Part shown: positions 37,319 to 46,791 of the stretch, piece after piece
Numbering within the stretch: the stretch's first letter is position 1
Layout of the letters: every line of letters begins with the position of its first letter
Origin: an uncultured Kineothrix sp.
GTDB lineage: Bacteria; Bacillota; Clostridia; Lachnospirales; Lachnospiraceae
Direction of reading: 5' to 3'
Length of the DNA: 64,000 nt
Assembly (NCBI GenBank): GCA_910588855.1
Contig: CAJUSR010000012.1
Coordinates: forward strand, 46,570 to 110,569
Program-made: the position numbers and the translations under genes
The notes under the pieces: generated by a model
The model's input: only the letters and a program-made list of their open reading frames with translations
Database searches by the model: none
What the model was told of the DNA's origin: nothing

Positions 37319-37559
37319 TATAGGATTCGGTTGTCAAAAGGTCTTCCCGGCAGTGCCGCTTGGCATATGGCACAAAAAAATTGTGCCGCAAAACTTGTTT
37401 TGCTATTTGTTGTACGGAGCATTCCGGTGAGCCTCTTAAGGCGAAAATCGTGTTCAGCATTGGCTTCCACGATTTTTGAGTCTCCTCTTCATCGTACAAA
37501 AGTCACTTGCCCAATATTTTTTTGTGCTATCTGCCAAACGCCACCGCCGGAGAATCCTG
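37319..37559. repeat. ~240 bp palindromic MITE-like element, copy 1
   Basis: Left arm GGATTCGGTTGTCAAAAGG then CTTGGCATATGGCACAAAAA; the degenerate right arm mirrors it (TTTTTGTG, GCCAAACGCC, GGAGAATCC). The core of about 120 bases (TTGTACGGAGCATTCCG to CATCGTACAAAAG) is shared with 48553-48790 in opposite orientation. No transposase is encoded; short frames inside it are repeat artefacts. Confidence 0.85.
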
Positions 37560-37577
37560 TTTGCAGGATTCTTTTTT
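37551..37577 (+). terminator. Terminator-like hairpin at the end of the MITE copy
   Basis: AGAATCCTG, loop TTTG, CAGGATTCT, then T run: a perfect 9-bp stem. Confidence 0.6.
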
Positions 37578-37608
37578 ACATAATAAGGATAAAAATTTAA
37601 AAATACTC

Positions 37609-37637
37609 TTGCAAAAAATGCGATTACCTATTATAAT
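37609..37637 (+). promoter_or_regulatory. tRNA-Thr promoter
   Basis: TTGCAA and a perfect TATAAT with a 17-base spacer, 14 bases before the tRNA. Confidence 0.75.
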
Positions 37638-37651
37638 ATCATTTGTTGAGT

Positions 37652-37724
<73 letters not shown>

Positions 37725-37748
37725 GGACGGCATAGTTAAGCCGGAAAT

Positions 37749-37789
37749 AAAAAAGATGTTTTCCTTTTATTGGAAAACATCTTTTTTTA
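37749..37789. terminator. Bidirectional terminator after tRNA-Thr
   Basis: AAAAAAGATGTTTTCC and GGAAAACATCTTTTTTT form a perfect long stem with A/T tails. It serves the tRNA (+) and the ybjQ-type gene (-). Confidence 0.9.
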
Positions 37790-37837
37790 TATACAAACTA
37801 TTATCGCTATGATGGTCGTTTGCACTAGATACCGTTT

Positions 37838-38149
37838 TTAAACAAATTTAACGGCAGTGCCGTATGCCATAACCTCTGCGGCTCCTTGCATAACGGCTGC
37901 AGAAGCGTAGCGGATATTGACAACTGCATCTGCGCCAAGGGATTCTGCCTCAGAGACCATTCTTTTTGTAGCCAAAGCGCGGGCCTCGTTCATCATTTCC
38001 GTATAAGCGCCAAGCTCTCCGCCTACAAGTGTTTTAAAGCCTTGTGTAATATCCTTCCCGATGTTTTTGGACTGTATGGTGCTTCCTTTTACAAGCCCAA
38101 GCATTTCCAGATTTTTTCCTGAAATGTAATCAGTATTGACTAAGATCAT
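37838..38149 (-). CDS. YbjQ/UPF0145 family protein
   Basis: Start chosen at ATG 38149 (MILVNTDYISGKNLEMLG) preceded by GTGAGGAAG; GTG codons 9-12 bases earlier are weaker. A 103-residue cytoplasmic protein of the YbjQ (DUF74) pentameric family, with KGSTIQSKNIGKDITQGFKTLVGGELGAYTEM and SLGADAVVNIRYA as hallmarks. Function is not established; some members are called heavy-metal-binding. It overlaps the end of the upstream small membrane-protein gene by 20 bases and so is translationally coupled to it. Confidence 0.93.
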   Translation of the reverse strand: MILVNTDYISGKNLEMLGLVKGSTIQSKNIGKDITQGFKTLVGGELGAYTEMMNEARALATKRMVSEAESLGADAVVNIRYASAAVMQGAAEVMAYGTAVKFV

Positions 38150-38357
38150 CTTCCTCACCACTCCTTATCTCTTTAATCCGTTCTGCCATCACATAAATGC
38201 TTACCCCGGCAAGTAAAAGGGGAATAAGCCCCAGCAGAAGCTTTAGCGCCGGAGGAACGGGAACGCACAAAAAGAGGATGCAAACTCCTGCATAATATAA
38301 AAAGAGTAATATACCGATAATAACAGGTGCAATCATTTTCTTTCCGTGAGAGTTCAT
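38130..38357 (-). CDS. Small two-helix membrane protein
   Basis: A 75-residue protein with two membrane helices (about 9-30 and 35-56) and a charged tail (ERIKEIRSGEEDDLSQY). AAGGAGG is nine bases before the ATG. It overlaps the YbjQ gene, which often travels with short membrane proteins, so the pair probably works together. Function unknown. Confidence 0.8.
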   Translation of the reverse strand: MNSHGKKMIAPVIIGILLFLYYAGVCILFLCVPVPPALKLLLGLIPLLLAGVSIYVMAERIKEIRSGEEDDLSQY

Positions 38358-38481
38358 AATAACGGCCTCCTTGCGATGTTAAATAGTTATATAAGTATTA
38401 TTGTATTAATTAAATAATACAATATAACTATATACGATAAAAACGGAAATGTCAATAGGAATTATGTAATAAATAGTAATC

Positions 38482-39660
38482 TTATAAGGCATTCCCTGCA
38501 TATGCCTTGTCAATTTGGATGACTGCGAAATAAGTTTCGTCAATGCGGTGGATTTCTTTTTTTAAGAAATCGGCAATCGATTCGTCGCTTTCCCGATAAG
38601 CGAAGGGAACTACGATATCGAAGATAATATTGGTATGAGTAGGGCCTTTTACTACACGGAAGTCATGAAAGCGGATTTCAGGATAGAAATTTTTTAAGAG
38701 GTCAGAAAGGGTTTGCCTTAACTGGTTTGTCTGTGCATCGTCGGTAATCACCGGATCCATATGGATGACGGCTTCGCAGTGTAGCTCATCGTGAAGATGG
38801 TGTTCGATATTGTCAATCATATCGTGAAGCACAAGAAGATTGCCGTCTGCGGATACTTCCGCATGGAGGGAAATCATAACCCTTCCCGGGCCGTAATCGT
38901 GGACTACCATATCGTGGATACCTTGCACATGTTCATAACTCATGACAATATTTTCCACGTTTTTGACAAATGCTGGGTCAGGTGCCTGCCCAAGCAGGGG
39001 GCTGACCGTATCTCTGGCAGCGCAGTAGCCTGCGTAAAAGATAAAGAGACCGACGAGGATACCGCAATAGCCGTCGATTTGCAGCCCGGTAAAATGGGCG
39101 GTCAGGGAAGCGATTAGGACGACTGTAGTAGCAAGGGTATCGCTTAAACTGTCGGTGGCAGTAGCATTCATGGCAGCGCTGTCAATTTTTTTCCCAATAT
39201 TTTTATTGTAATATGCCATATAAAGCTTTACGGCGATGGAGACAAACAAGATAAGAATGGTAAGCGGACTGAAAGTTACCGCCTGGGGGTGGAGAATCTT
39301 ATCGAAGGATGAACGGACAAGTTCAAAAGCCATAATAAGGATGGCGATAGAAACAAAAAGCCCCGACAAGTATTCAATCCGCCCATGACCGAAAGGGTGA
39401 TGAGGGTCTGGCTTCTGCCCGGCCATCTGGAACCCTACCAAAGTAATCAAGGAAGAACCGGCATCGGAGAGGTTGTTAAAGGCATCTGCGGTTATGGCGA
39501 TGGAGTTGCTGAAAAAGCCGGCAAGAAATTTTCCGGCAAACAACAGTATATTTAATGCAATCCCCATGCTGCCGCAAAGAACCCCATAAGCTTTGCGTAC
39601 TTCAGGGGAAGAAGTGTTTTCTTTATCTTTAATAAATAACTTGGCAAATAACGATATCAT
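38482..39660 (-). CDS. Cation diffusion facilitator (metal/H+ antiporter)
   Basis: Start chosen at ATG 39660 (MISLFAKLFIKDKEN), 8 bases after GGGAG; an ATG 15 bases earlier precedes this site. The 392-residue CDF transporter has six TM helices, metal-site residues in TADAFNNLSDAGSS and DSLSDTLATT, and the HPFGHGRIEYLSG loop. A C-terminal cytoplasmic ferredoxin-like domain carries His-rich segments (HDMIDNIEHHLHDE). It exports Zn, Fe, Mn or similar ions; ion choice is uncertain. Confidence 0.93.
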   Translation of the reverse strand: MISLFAKLFIKDKENTSSPEVRKAYGVLCGSMGIALNILLFAGKFLAGFFSNSIAITADAFNNLSDAGSSLITLVGFQMAGQKPDPHHPFGHGRIEYLSGLFVSIAILIMAFELVRSSFDKILHPQAVTFSPLTILILFVSIAVKLYMAYYNKNIGKKIDSAAMNATATDSLSDTLATTVVLIASLTAHFTGLQIDGYCGILVGLFIFYAGYCAARDTVSPLLGQAPDPAFVKNVENIVMSYEHVQGIHDMVVHDYGPGRVMISLHAEVSADGNLLVLHDMIDNIEHHLHDELHCEAVIHMDPVITDDAQTNQLRQTLSDLLKNFYPEIRFHDFRVVKGPTHTNIIFDIVVPFAYRESDESIADFLKKEIHRIDETYFAVIQIDKAYAGNAL

Positions 39661-39964
39661 AATTTTCACTCCCATATAAATAAAATAGTATGGCTATTTT
39701 ATCCCTTTTGGGAGGAAATTACAAATATTATTTTTTGTTGCTTTTAATTTGCTGGGGTCATGACATGCCAAACGTTAGAAGAAGCCATAGTAAACTTGTT
39801 CAATTGATGGAAGCACTGTATACTGAACGGTATGCACGGTGGTATGAGGGTTGCGATGGCCAAATATTTTTAATGAATCTTGACATCATAATGAAATTGC
39901 CAGTAGTATATATGCATTACAAGAAATGAAAATGGATTAGGGCTTTGACGAAGGAGGAAACAGT
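39661..39964. other. Intergenic region with a weak 79-codon frame
   Basis: A frame at 39690-39929 encodes a short hydrophobic start and a segment HDMPNVRRSHSKLVQLMEALYTERYARWYEG-like in composition. It has no good RBS and matches nothing I know; it may be a gene remnant. No terminator was seen. Confidence 0.3.
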
Positions 39965-40594
39965 ATGACGAATAAAGAGCGTAGGGATGCCAAAATGGCA
40001 TATATTTCAGATGGCAGTGTTTTTGAGGAACAGCAGATTTGTAGAAAAAAACTGCAGAAATTAAATTTTATGGATCGCTCTGATTTTGAAGGAATAAAAA
40101 AAGTGGTAAAAGATTTGTTTGGAAAATCGGAAGATGCATGGGTTAATCCGCCGTTTTACTGCGACTATGGAACCCATATCGAAGTGGGGAAAAATTTTTT
40201 TGCCAATTATAACTGTACTATTTTGGATGTGGCAAAGGTAAAGATAGGGGATAATTGCCAGATGGCCCCCAATGTGGCTATTTATACGGCAGGTCATCCG
40301 GTGCATCCAATCAGTCGAAATTCCATGTATGAATATGGGAAGGAAATTACAATTGGGGATAATGTCTGGATTGGCGGGAATGCAGTTATTTGCCCGGGTG
40401 TCCATATCGGGGATAATGTAGTGATTGGGGCCGGAAGCGTAGTCGTGAAGGATGTTCCGGACTGGTCGATTGCCGCGGGGAACCCCTGTCGGGTGATACG
40501 CAAAATTACGGACGATGACAAAAAGAAATTGTTCGGACAGGAAGAAATAGACGAAGAGGCTTGGGCAGATATTGTAAGCAGGATGGATTTTTAA
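39965..40594 (+). CDS. Maltose/galactoside O-acetyltransferase family protein
   Basis: A 209-residue left-handed beta-helix acetyltransferase of the Maa/LacA type. It has an N-terminal helical Mac domain, WVNPPFYCDYGTHIEVGKNFF, the catalytic-histidine segment IYTAGHPVHP, and hexapeptide repeats (IGDNVWIGGNAVICPGVHIGD, then VIGAGSVVVKDVP). It transfers acetyl from acetyl-CoA to a sugar; the exact sugar is not predictable. GGAGG is 8 bases before the ATG. Length is slightly above the typical 185-200. Confidence 0.92.
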   Translation: MTNKERRDAKMAYISDGSVFEEQQICRKKLQKLNFMDRSDFEGIKKVVKDLFGKSEDAWVNPPFYCDYGTHIEVGKNFFANYNCTILDVAKVKIGDNCQMAPNVAIYTAGHPVHPISRNSMYEYGKEITIGDNVWIGGNAVICPGVHIGDNVVIGAGSVVVKDVPDWSIAAGNPCRVIRKITDDDKKKLFGQEEIDEEAWADIVSRMDF

Positions 40595-40946
40595 CGGGTC
40601 GATTTGTTTTATGCTGCCTGGATGTGTGATGGTTTAGGAAAGTATTTGGAAAATACAAATGATTTGACAAAAATTGTTTATGCTGTCCAACAGCGGTTTA
40701 GAAGCGGCAGTGCATATGATAGCTGTGCAAAAAAGTTACAGATTACTTGACGTTAAGGGAAAAAAGCATTATGATTAAAAAAATTTGAAATAAAAATCCA
40801 GATTATGTGTGGTATTCAAGAGTTTGCCAATACATTAAAAAAATGGAATAAGTGATTGCGAAGTTCTATGCTGTGATATCATTCAGTAAGCTTACCGGTT
40901 TTGCAATTGGCTATAAAAAATAAAAATAGAAAGGAAAAACAAGACA
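40595..40946 (+). other. Gap with a possible gene remnant
   Basis: A frame open from the acetyltransferase stop to a TGA at about 40750 encodes a plausible protein-like end (GKYLENTNDLTKIVYAVQ... YDSCAKKL). It has no RBS and no start of its own, so it is likely a fragment. The remaining 190 bases are AT-rich without clear signals apart from AAAGGAAAA ahead of the next start. Confidence 0.3.
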
Positions 40947-43109
40947 ATGAGGGAAGCAGTCAGGAAAAGGTTGGCTAAAGCGGCAAAAAAGGGAAGAGGA
41001 ATTGCCATTGCTGCAGTTGCAGGGGCAGTAGTGTTGAGCAGCAACATTAGCTATGCATAAGAGATAGGGATAGAAGATGTTTTTGACGAACATTATTATG
41101 CGGATGAATATTCGGATCTTAAGGAAGTATATGGTTATGCCAGGGCAATTTTGCTGGATCATTTTATGAAGTTTGGGCTCGCGGAGGGCAGGCAAATGAA
41201 TGAAATGATAGATATAGTTGAATATAGGGAGAAATATCCAGATCTTCAGGATGCATTTGGGGATGACTGGGATGCTTATATCTCACACTATTTTTCTTAT
41301 GGAGCCTTTGAACACAGAGATAATGGCACCGGCTTTGACCCTGTGGATTATCTTAATAGATACAGCGATTTGCAGGCGATTCTTGGTACGGATATAATGG
41401 CAGCTTATAAGCATTACATAGAATATGGGAAGCAGGAAGGCCGTGAGGGAAGAAGCGAAGTTGTGGTAAAGGCCGAAAAAGAAGCGGCAATAAAGGCCAA
41501 AGAAGTAGTGGCAGAGAATAAAGAAACGACGGTAAGGGTGGAAGAACATACGGAGAATAGCAGCCCTGCAGAGCCGGAAAAAGGAAGCTTTGCGATTCAG
41601 AGTGTGGAGGTTATAGGCAGTGGACGCATCAGGGTTACTTTGAACCAGAAGACGGAACAGCCCCTTGCACTGGAAGCGTTCAGCATTATATGTAACAGTG
41701 GCGGTTCCGATATGACGATATTGTCTGTGTCCACGAATGATAATATGGTCTATGACTTGGCGACGACCTATTACAGAGACCAGGAATACGATATACAGAT
41801 TACCCTTGCCGATGGAACATCGATTTCAAAGGTCTTTACTTATAGGACAGATTGTGCGCAGATTGCAGGTATTAGTGCTGCCCGTACAAGTGCCGGCGAG
41901 GCTCGTGTTACTTACAATTCAGACCAGCCTGGTTATTTTTATTATATTTTAAAAGAGGGCGGGCAGGATTCGGCACGTACAGTTTCTATGGAATCAACTG
42001 AAGTAACGGAAGCGGAAATTATTAATAATGGTGTTATGGTAGAAATGAAACAGCATGAGAATAGCTTTATTGTTTCCGGTCTGAGTGAGGGTATGTCATA
42101 TACCATGTATTATGTGGCTGTTAATACAGAGGGGAAATCAACTTTGGTAAAAAGCCTTTCTATTGGCGGGGAAGTCTATGAGGATAATACAACTGCAATC
42201 CAAAGGGCCGAGGCATTCGCTGAAAAACTGGAAAATGGCGAATTTCTGTATGGTTTTGAGATAGAGCTGGAGAGCGCTACTTCAGAAAGCCTTGTTCTGG
42301 AACAATTTGACATAAGCTGTCCGTTGAGCCAGACAACGCTTGGAGAGGTAAGGACTTCGGATAACAGGATTTACCGTGTGTATATGCAAAGGGGCAGCAT
42401 CCCTAACGGTAATAATACTTATACGATTCTGATTAATATGAAGGACGGTACACAATTAAAGGGTACATGTTACCTTGATTTGCAGGCGCCCAGGGTAGAT
42501 GTAAGAAGCATTGAGTGGACAGACGCGGATACAATAAAGGTTGTTGTTAACTCAGATGAAGCAGGATTGCTTTACTACGCAATCCAGGACGAGGTAGAGG
42601 GCGAGGGTACGATTGCACCCAAGGATCCTACACAGATTTATGCCCAGGGCATGAAAGTTTCCATAGGATATGGCTTGAATTATATAACAGTCACGGGTGC
42701 AACGGCAGGTCAATGGTTCTGCTGTGCATCGGAAGATGAGAAAGGCAACAGGGAGGACTTCTACAGCTATAAGCAGATTCCTGAATATACTGCTCCGGAT
42801 CCGGGAACGGATGAATCGACACAGCCGGAGATTACAGACGTAACGGTTCTCAAGACTTCCGACAGGGCAACACTTAAGGTAGTGTTTAACCAAACGATAA
42901 ATGGGCTCTATGACAATGGACAGACCCAAATCAGTGGAATCGGAGGAAAGCTTGGATTTGAAGCGGTATATAGCTCTGAAGGTGACCTGGTGGAAAATGT
43001 GCTGACCCTTTCCGTGATGGATCCAACAATTTCCATACCCGAGGGAAGCCATACCCTGACTATTGTATTATATGACGGAACAACTTTAACATTTGATTTT
43101 ACGGTGTAG
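40947..43109 (+). pseudogene. Secreted surface protein interrupted by one in-frame TAA
   Basis: ATG 40947, with AAAGGAAAA upstream, begins a full signal peptide (MREAVRKRLAKAAKKGRG, hydrophobic core, SNISYA). The next codon, 41058-41060, is TAA. The same frame then continues open for 682 codons to 43109: two to three Tyr/Asp repeats of the YREKYPDLQDAFG...HYFSYGAFEHR kind, a Glu/Lys/Ala linker, then several Ig-like or fibronectin-like beta domains. A CAA-to-TAA change at the cleavage site would explain it. Either a recent pseudogene, a sequencing error, or read-through. An ATG at 41160 could start a form without signal peptide, but it has no RBS. The intact ancestor was probably a secreted wall or adhesion protein. 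Confidence 0.8.
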
Positions 43110-43152
43110 TATACCCAGCGGACGTATGTGCAGACAGCGTTAGTTAAACAAG

Positions 43153-43250
43153 GGGCTGTTGTAAAATGGAGAATTTACGCAATATATAGTATGGATGTTT
43201 GAAGCTTTTCAACTATATGTTGCGGAATTTGCAAATTTTGCAACAGCCCC
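43153..43250. repeat. ~98 bp palindromic element with GGGGCTGTTG ends
   Basis: GGGGCTGTTGTAAAAT at the left and ATTTTGCAACAGCCCC at the right pair almost perfectly. The complementarity continues inward (CGCAATATATAGT with ACTATATGTTGCG) to a short loop. The ends look like insertion-sequence terminal repeats, so this may be a solo MITE; it could also terminate transcription of the surface-protein gene. Confidence 0.75.
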
Positions 43251-43370
43251 GTTTAAAAAAGAAGACATAGGAATAAGGTTACAAGCCTATGAGGATATTA
43301 TCAATTTGCTGCTGTTTTGGCAGAGGAAGGGTTTCATTTTAAAGGTTGGGAATTTGGAAAGGAGAGAAAA

Positions 43371-43754
43371 GTGAGAATAGAGCATGTTGCATTGTACGTA
43401 AAAGATTTGGAAAGAGCAAGGGACTTTTATATAAAATATTTTGGGGTCGTTTCCAATGATGGATATTATAATAGGAAAACCGGTTTCCGCTCCTATTTTT
43501 TATCCTTTGGGGATGGAGCCAGGCTGGAGCTTATGAACAAAGCGGATGCAGCGGATAGCCAAAAGCAACTGGCTCAAATGGGCTATATCCATATTGCTTT
43601 GAGTGTCGGGGATAGGGAGAGGGTAGATGAGTTAACCAACCTGCTCAAAGAGGATGGATATAAAGTAATCAGCGGTCCGCGGGTTACCGGGGACGGGTAT
43701 TATGAAAGTTGCGTTTTGGATTCGGAAGGGAATCAGATAGAGATTACCGTATAA
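43371..43754 (+). CDS. Glyoxalase/VOC family protein
   Basis: Start chosen at GTG 43371 (MRIEHVALYVKDLERARDFYIKYFG), 5 bases after GGAGAG; the longer frame from 43317 has no RBS. A 127-residue vicinal-oxygen-chelate protein with metal-ligand positions H4 (RIEHVAL), E in ARLELMN, H in GYIHIALSVG and E in EGNQIEITV. Glyoxalase I or fosfomycin-resistance-like chemistry are family options; nothing nearby decides. Confidence 0.88.
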   Translation: MRIEHVALYVKDLERARDFYIKYFGVVSNDGYYNRKTGFRSYFLSFGDGARLELMNKADAADSQKQLAQMGYIHIALSVGDRERVDELTNLLKEDGYKVISGPRVTGDGYYESCVLDSEGNQIEITV

Positions 43755-43979
43755 AAAAGAATTCTGCTGGCAGGATTTCCCATATGGTAAAAAGAGGCAT
43801 ACATGCCTTGGCAGTTTGATAGTATGATAAATGGTTTATATTGTCATAGGTGTATCGTTCCATAAATGTATAATGAAAAACTTCTATTTAGTAAAAAATA
43901 TAAATAGATACTGTGAAAAATATATAAAAACTCAATATAAAAACAGGAAAATGTATTATTAACGAATAATAAAATCAAT

Positions 43980-44366
43980 GATATATTTGCGGTGGTAGGG
44001 GATGATGAAGGTAATGTGCTTGGATTTGGGAAAAGCTATGGGGCATGTCATTCCAGCATGGGGATAGAATATGCAATGGAGGCGGTTCAGAAAGCGATGA
44101 AAGAAGCGCTCATGCAGGCAGGGTTGGAATTTACTCAAATGGATATGCTGGTTGCAGGGCTGACAGGTATGGATTGGGAATACGAAGAAAAATTGCTGCG
44201 GGATGCATTGTGGCGTATCACGCATATAGAAAATATTTTGGTTGTAAATGACTGCATTATCGCCATGCGGGCTGGAAGCAGCCATCAATATGGGATCGTC
44301 CTTTGTGCCGGTTCGGGATTGAACTGTGCGGCGAGGAACAAAAAGGGGGAAGAATATGAAACGGAA
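43980..44366 (+). pseudogene. Fragment of a BadF/N-acetylglucosamine-kinase-type ATPase
   Basis: About 128 codons of the ASKHA kinase family: FAVVGDDEGNVLGFGKSYG, VAGLTGMDWEYEEKLL, VNDCIIAMRAG and VLCAGSGLNCAAR. The N-terminal Asp-Gly-Gly-Thr phosphate loop is missing (the frame enters at DIFAVVG without a start) and the C-terminal half is absent; the frame runs directly into the SIS gene. It was probably a sugar or amino-sugar kinase of the decayed cluster. Confidence 0.75.
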
Positions 44367-45399
44367 ATGGCTAAATTATCGGAAGAAATTTATGGGCAGC
44401 CGGATGTAATCCGCAAATTGCAAAAAGGGCTTCCGGAAGGGGATTATCAAAACAGATTTAGAAGGAAAGCAGCTTTTCCTGTTTGGCACCGGGGCATCTT
44501 TAAGTGCATGTATGTAGGCGAAATATGCGTTCTTAAAGTATGGGATACATGCAGTGGCAGTTCCTGCTTTTGAAGCAGGATATTATAAAGGGCTTTTGGG
44601 CAAAAACAGCGTTGTCATAGTGGTATCCCAGTCCGGGGAAAGTTATGGAACAAAAGTAATTGTTGAGGAATTGATGAAAAAAGAGGTTCCTTTCTTAGGG
44701 ATTACGAACAATGAAAGTTCTTTTTTAGGGAAAAACGCAGACAATTGTTTCCCCCTTATGGCAGGGGAAGAGCTTGGGACCGCAACGAAAACACAGACTG
44801 CTTCCACGATGGCATTGTATTGGATGGCAGCCGCCGGCTGTAAACATGTAATGGAAGAGCTACATAAAATGCCGGAAGCGATGGAAGCTACGTTGGAGGC
44901 TGCGGAGGGATACAAACAGGAATTGGCCGATTTCCTCTCAGACCGGAAAGCTGTGTATCTGACCGGATTGGATGCCCATGCCCCTACTGCCGTCCAGGCG
45001 AGCCTGATGCTAAAGGAAAAAGTGTGGCTGCATGCGGAAGGGCTTCCGCTGGCGGGATTTCGCCACGGACCGGTAGAAGTGATGGAAGAAGGGGTTCCGG
45101 TTGTACTGATAGGGCATGGAAAGGAAAAAATCAAACCCCTTTTGATGCACGCAGACTTTCTTTCCAATGTATGTCATGGGGATGTGGCCCTGGTAACTGA
45201 CAGTAAAGAGACTTGGATGAAAGGATACCGGAATTTCCCCTATGTCTGGGAAGGGGCAGAAATATTCAGCCATATTTGCGCTACATTGCCTTTTCAGTTG
45301 TTGGCGGAGAGGATGGCTGCGGAAAGAAACTATGATATTGACGGATTCAAATACATAGGAAAAGTTTTGGATCAATACGAAAAGAAAATTGAAGTATAA
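44367..45399 (+). pseudogene. Decayed SIS-domain sugar-phosphate isomerase/deglycase (GlmS/AgaS-like)
   Basis: The N terminus (MAKLSEEIYGQPDVIRKL, typical of this family) starts at 44367 in one frame. Near 44445-44455 the similarity moves to another frame (DLEGKQLFLFGTGASLSACM), which has an amber TAG at 44515-44517 and then continues to 45399. The later part keeps VVSQSGESYGTK, LGTATKTQTASTMALY and the second SIS domain with GFRHGPVEVMEEG. One frameshift plus one stop make a full product impossible. The ATG at 44554 could express a truncated form. Confidence 0.8.
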
Positions 45400-45426
45400 A
45401 ATGGGGTAAAACAGGAGGATAACAGG

Positions 45427-45721
45427 ATGAAAAAAAACAGCTCTATGGATGGCAGTTGTAATGTCGGTATTAGCATTAGCTGGGTGTGGAACAAAAAAAG
45501 AAGAAACGATTACGCTGACCCTTTGGCATTCTTTTGGAAGCACGGTGAGCCAGGATGTCATTGATGACTATATTGAAATGTATGAAAAAGAACATCCGAA
45601 TATTAAAATTGTACAGGAGACGGCGCAGATTGAAGAATACCAGTTCCGTAAACTAAAGGTGGCGGTAGCGAACAATTCCCAGGGTGATGTGTTTCTTTCT
45701 TATGGCGGAGGCTATTCCTAG
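45427..45721 (+). pseudogene. Truncated, frameshifted ABC sugar-binding lipoprotein
   Basis: A good AGGAGG and ATG 45427 are followed by eight A. With seven A the frame would read MKKTALWMAVVMSVLALAGCG, a classical lipoprotein signal peptide; with eight it is broken. After the shift the frame continues LTLWHSFGSTVSQDVIDDYIEMYEKEHPNIKI, the start of an extracellular solute-binding protein. It stops after about 95 residues, where the family needs about 420. The 3' part is deleted up to the next gene. Confidence 0.85.
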
Positions 45722-45777
45722 TCGATAGGGGATGTGGCGGTGGTTTGCGTGGCAATGGAGGGAAGAGGAAGGAAAGC

Positions 45778-46428
45778 ATGAAAGATACAAAAGACTGGCA
45801 CAATTGGAAAAAAGACTACCCGGAACTGGAAAACTGCGCGGAAGATGTGCGGACAGGGATAGAAGCTTTGATTGGCTGTTTCCGGGCGGGGCGTAAGTTA
45901 TTGCTGTGCGGGAACGGAGGAAGCGCAGCGGATTGTGAACATATTGCGGGGGAGCTGCTCAAAGGTTTTCTCCTAAAAAGACCGTTGAATCAGGAGGAGC
46001 GCAGGGCGTTACGGGATGCAGGGGCGGAGGAAGGGTTTGCCGATTCCCTCCAAAGAGGGCTTCCGGTGATTTCCCTTGTAGGGCATCCGGCATTTGCAAC
46101 CGCTTATTGGAATGATGTGGACGGGAAATTTGTATTTGCACAACAAGTAAATGTGTTCGGGAAAGAAGGGGATACCTTATTGGCAATCAGCACTTCCGGG
46201 AATGCGGAAAATATATATAATGCCCTTATCTGTGCAAAGGCAAAAGGGATGACAACCATTATTCTGACAGGGAGAGAAGGAGGAAGGGCGTCCAAAATAG
46301 GCGATATCGCGATTAAAGCGCCGGCAGATGAAACATACCGGATTCAGGAAAAACATTTGCCAATTTATCACTGCATCTGTGCGGAAATAGAAAAGCAATT
46401 GTTTGGGGAGGGGAACCTTGCGCCATGA
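45778..46428 (+). CDS. SIS-domain phosphosugar isomerase, GmhA-like
   Basis: Start at ATG 45778 (MKDTKDWHNWKKDYPELE) after AGGAAGGAAAG. A 216-residue single-SIS protein with LLLCGNGGSAADCEHIAGELLKGF, ALRDAGAEEGFADSLQRGLPVISL-like insert and LAISTSGNAENIYNALICAKAKG. It resembles sedoheptulose-7-phosphate isomerase but the inserted segment fits a broader sugar-phosphate group. It is intact, unlike the three genes before it, so it may be the one survivor of that cluster. Terminates before an empty 360-base gap. Confidence 0.88.
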   Translation: MKDTKDWHNWKKDYPELENCAEDVRTGIEALIGCFRAGRKLLLCGNGGSAADCEHIAGELLKGFLLKRPLNQEERRALRDAGAEEGFADSLQRGLPVISLVGHPAFATAYWNDVDGKFVFAQQVNVFGKEGDTLLAISTSGNAENIYNALICAKAKGMTTIILTGREGGRASKIGDIAIKAPADETYRIQEKHLPIYHCICAEIEKQLFGEGNLAP

Positions 46429-46791
46429 CATTGTTTTCTGATAATGCTACTTCCGTAAAACGGTCATAAAGATGATGGCGCGAGTCAAATATGGGCTTTC
46501 TCCTAAAAGTTGCTTAGAGCATATAAATTATTGTTTTTAATAGATTTTTAAATGGAATCATATAAACTGGCATGATACAATATTGCTGTTGGACTCTTGA
46601 TAAAAAAATTAGATAAGGAGCAGCGGCAATGGATAAGAAAGTTGATATACTCCAATCATTTCTATATTTACAACGGAAGAAAAAATAGGTATAATTACAG
46701 ACGGATTATAAGATGGTCGCAGCAGGGAAAGCGGCATGCTATGATGTATGTAAAACAAAATGGTAAAATATAGAAAAAGGAGAAGAGGAAA
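46429..46791. other. Gap before gpmI
   Basis: No gene supported. AT-rich; a 19-codon frame (ATG at about 46629 after AAGGAG) ends in TAG at about 46688 and looks like a remnant. GGAGAAGAGG just before 46792 is the gpmI RBS. Confidence 0.5.

Noticed and set aside
37331..37600. Small protein-like frames in the MITE (similar ones at 48460-48797)
   Set aside because: The shared peptide follows only from the repeated DNA; no RBS and frames differ in length.
44554..45399. Intact SIS-domain gene starting at 44554
   Set aside because: The family N terminus lies upstream in the same gene, cut by a TAG and a frameshift; the ATG is internal and lacks an RBS.
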